Below, one piece after another: positions 4,004 through 5,620 of a stretch of 5,620 nt of DNA. Each line of letters starts with the position of its first letter. Position 1 is the stretch's first letter. The notes under the pieces are model-generated. The model did no database searches and had not been told where the DNA came from. It saw nothing but the letters and a program-made list of their open reading frames with translations. The position numbers were made by a program, and so were the translations under genes. The DNA is from Pseudomonadota bacterium (lineage in GTDB: Bacteria; Pseudomonadota; Alphaproteobacteria; Rhizobiales; Tepidamorphaceae): NCBI GenBank assembly GCA_023435545.1, contig JAEYRQ010000262.1, forward strand, positions 1 through 5,620. Reading direction: 5' to 3'.

Positions 4004-5278
4004 ATGCGCGACGCGCTGTTCGCCCGGATCGAGGCGAAGACCGCCGATCTCGTCGAGCTGACCCGCGACCTCATCCGCATCCCGACCGTCAATCCCCCCG
4101 GCGATGCCTATGCCGATTGCGCCCGCTTCATCGGCGAGCGGTTGCGGCGGCGCGGGTTCGAGGTCGCTTACGTGCGCGGCGAGGGCACGCCCGGCGACAG
4201 CGACCGCTATCCCCGCACCAATGTCGTGGCGCGTCGCGAGGGCGGCCGGGCCGGCCCCTGCGTCCATTTCAACGGGCACACGGACGTGGTCGAGGTCGGC
4301 GACGGCTGGACGACCGAGCCCTTCGGCGGCGAGGTCAGGGACGGCAAGGTGTTCGGACGGGGTGCCTGCGACATGAAGGGCGGCATCGCGGCATCGATCG
4401 TCGCGGTCGAGGCGATCTGCGAGGAGATGCCGGGCTTCCCCGGCGTCCTGGAGATCTCGGGGACCGTCGACGAGGAATCCGGCGGCTATGGCGGCGTCGC
4501 CCATCTCGCCAGGCAGGGCTTCTTCACCCGCCCGCGGGTCGATCACGTCATCATTCCCGAGCCGCTCAACGTCGACCGGGTCTGCCTCGGCCACCGCGGC
4601 GTCTGGTGGGCGGAGATCGAGACCCACGGCCGCATCGCCCACGGCTCGATGCCGTTCCTCGGTGACAGCGCCATCCGCCACATGGCCGCCGTGCTGGAGC
4701 GCTTCGAGAGCGAGTTCTATCCCCACCTGGCGACCAAGCGCACCACGATGCCGGTCGCCCCGGACGGCGCACGCCAGTCCACCATGAACATCAACTCGAT
4801 CCACGGGGGTCTCGCCGAGGGGTTCGAGGGCTGGCCCTCGGCGGTCGTGGCCGATTCCTGCCGGATGGTCGTCGACCGCCGCTATCTCATCGAAGAGACC
4901 TACGAGGAGGTGCGCGGCGAGATCGTCGACCTGCTCGAGGCGATCCGGCGCGACCGTCCGGGCTTCCGCTACGACCTGAGGGAGCTCTGGACGGTCCCGC
5001 CGACCATGACCGACAAGAATGCCGCAGTGGTGAGGGCAGTCGCCGCCGAGATCGAGCGCGTGCTCGCCAGGCCAGCCGACTTCGTCATCTCGCCCGGCAC
5101 CTACGACCAGAAGCACATCGTCCGCATCGCCGAACTGAAGGAATGCATCGCCTACGGCCCCGGCATCCTCGATCTCGCCCATCAGCCGGACGAGTACGTG
5201 GCGATCGACGACCTGGTCGCCTCCGCCAAGGTGATGGCCGCCTCGGCGCTGGCGCTGATGGCGGGCGAGGTCGGATGA
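4004..5278 (+). CDS. M20-family metallo-deacylase (ArgE/DapE/ACY1-like)
   Basis: A 424-residue cytoplasmic zinc amidohydrolase, expected to remove an acyl group from an N-acylated amino acid or similar amide. The two-metal site is complete by comparison with ArgE/DapE: His92 and catalytic Asp94 in NGHTD, bridging Asp123 in GRGACDMKGG, general base Glu157 and ligand Glu158 in VDEESGG, Glu186 in IPEP, and His393 in LAHQPDE. The inserted dimerisation lid starts around 196 and contains the substrate-contact segment GRIAHGSMPFLGD (209-221), followed by MNINSIHGG (261-269). The length is slightly above typical ArgE/DapE. No arginine or lysine biosynthesis genes flank it, so calling it ArgE or DapE would be unsafe; it may act in catabolism of an N-acyl compound. 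It is followed by a methyltransferase gene in a 4-bp ATGA overlap, which implies an operon. It is divergent from the DUF1194 gene. Confidence 0.93.
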   Translation: MRDALFARIEAKTADLVELTRDLIRIPTVNPPGDAYADCARFIGERLRRRGFEVAYVRGEGTPGDSDRYPRTNVVARREGGRAGPCVHFNGHTDVVEVGDGWTTEPFGGEVRDGKVFGRGACDMKGGIAASIVAVEAICEEMPGFPGVLEISGTVDEESGGYGGVAHLARQGFFTRPRVDHVIIPEPLNVDRVCLGHRGVWWAEIETHGRIAHGSMPFLGDSAIRHMAAVLERFESEFYPHLATKRTTMPVAPDGARQSTMNINSIHGGLAEGFEGWPSAVVADSCRMVVDRRYLIEETYEEVRGEIVDLLEAIRRDRPGFRYDLRELWTVPPTMTDKNAAVVRAVAAEIERVLARPADFVISPGTYDQKHIVRIAELKECIAYGPGILDLAHQPDEYVAIDDLVASAKVMAASALALMAGEVG

Positions 5279-5620
5279 CGGAAGCGGATCGCATCGCTGG
5301 GCTCTACGAACGTCACGCCCAGGCATTCGATCAGGACCGCGGCAGGAGCCTGTTCGAGAAGCCCTGGCTCGACCGGTTTCTGGAGCTTGTGCCTGCGGGC
5401 GGCGAAATCCTCGACCTTGGCTGCGGCTCCGGCGAGCCGATGGCCGGCTACCTCATCGAGGCCGGCTTGGATATCACCGGCGTCGATGCCGCACCGACGC
5501 TGATCGGCCTGTGCGCGAGCCGGTTTCCGGACCAGCGATGGATCCTTGCGGACATGCGGGCGCTGGACCTCGGCCGTCGCTTCGGCGGCATCCTCGCCTG
5601 GGACAGCTTCTTTCACCTGC
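5275..5620 (+). CDS. Class I SAM-dependent methyltransferase, N-terminal part (cut by right edge)
   Basis: The first 115 codons are present and the frame is open at the right edge. The protein starts MTEADRIAGLYERHAQAFDQ and has the Rossmann-type SAM site. Motif I is ILDLGCGSGEP (45-55), the acidic residue ending beta-2 is Asp71 in ITGVDAAP, and the adenine-side motif is LADMRALDL with Asp93. The beta-4 segment ILAWDSFFHL (106-115) runs into the window end. This matches the Methyltransf_11/25 type of small-molecule methyltransferase. The substrate is unknown, because the deciding C-terminal half is missing. The ATG overlaps the M20 stop codon as ATGA, so it is probably translated by coupling with that gene. 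A link between deacylation and methylation of one compound is possible but not shown. Confidence 0.88.
   Translation, partial: MTEADRIAGLYERHAQAFDQDRGRSLFEKPWLDRFLELVPAGGEILDLGCGSGEPMAGYLIEAGLDITGVDAAPTLIGLCASRFPDQRWILADMRALDLGRRFGGILAWDSFFHL

Noticed and set aside
3863..5326. A very long open frame on the minus strand continuing upstream of the DUF1194 start, antisense to the M20 gene
   Set aside because: It is the antisense shadow of a GC-rich gene. The text before residue 1 of the DUF1194 protein has no family features, and a clear signal peptide begins at 3862.
5182..5616. A 144-codon minus-strand frame opposite the M20/methyltransferase junction
   Set aside because: It spans two plus-strand genes with clear conserved motifs and has none of its own.

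Overview
The window is GC-rich DNA (about two-thirds G+C by eye) with tightly packed genes and strong third-position GC bias. The gene families (a DUF1194-type exported von Willebrand-like protein, an FCD-type GntR regulator, an EamA permease, a GyaR-like 2-hydroxyacid dehydrogenase and an M20 deacylase) suggest an alphaproteobacterium, perhaps Hyphomicrobiales/Rhizobiales or Rhodospirillales. This is inferred from family knowledge and codon bias, not from a search. No tRNA, rRNA, CRISPR array, insertion sequence or other mobile signature was seen.

Left block (1-2067, all minus strand): an EamA/DMT-family permease (2067-1159) is followed by an NADP-type 2-hydroxyacid dehydrogenase (1058-93). 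Next comes the first 27 codons of an exported protein (83 to beyond the left edge), whose ribosome binding site overlaps the dehydrogenase stop codon. Divergent from this block is an FCD-type GntR regulator (2293-3012, plus). The arrangement looks like a small regulated unit for importing or exporting and converting an organic acid. The shared intergenic region (2068-2292) holds candidate operators and promoters. Directly before the permease start it also holds a set of overlapping inverted repeats that could fold the mRNA leader in two mutually exclusive ways, one of which buries the ribosome binding site.

Middle (3038-3862, minus): a predicted periplasmic DUF1194 protein with an intact MIDAS-like metal site, convergent with the GntR gene. 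They are separated by 25 bp that form a possible shared terminator hairpin.

Right block (4004 to the right edge, plus): an ArgE/DapE/ACY1-type M20 metallo-deacylase with all expected zinc ligands is joined by a 4-bp ATGA overlap to a class I SAM-dependent methyltransferase cut off by the window end. The 141-bp gap between the DUF1194 gene and the M20 gene carries a perfect 7-3-7 palindrome.

The genes are recognisable family members. No exotic multi-gene system is evident. The permease leader is the most unusual feature.
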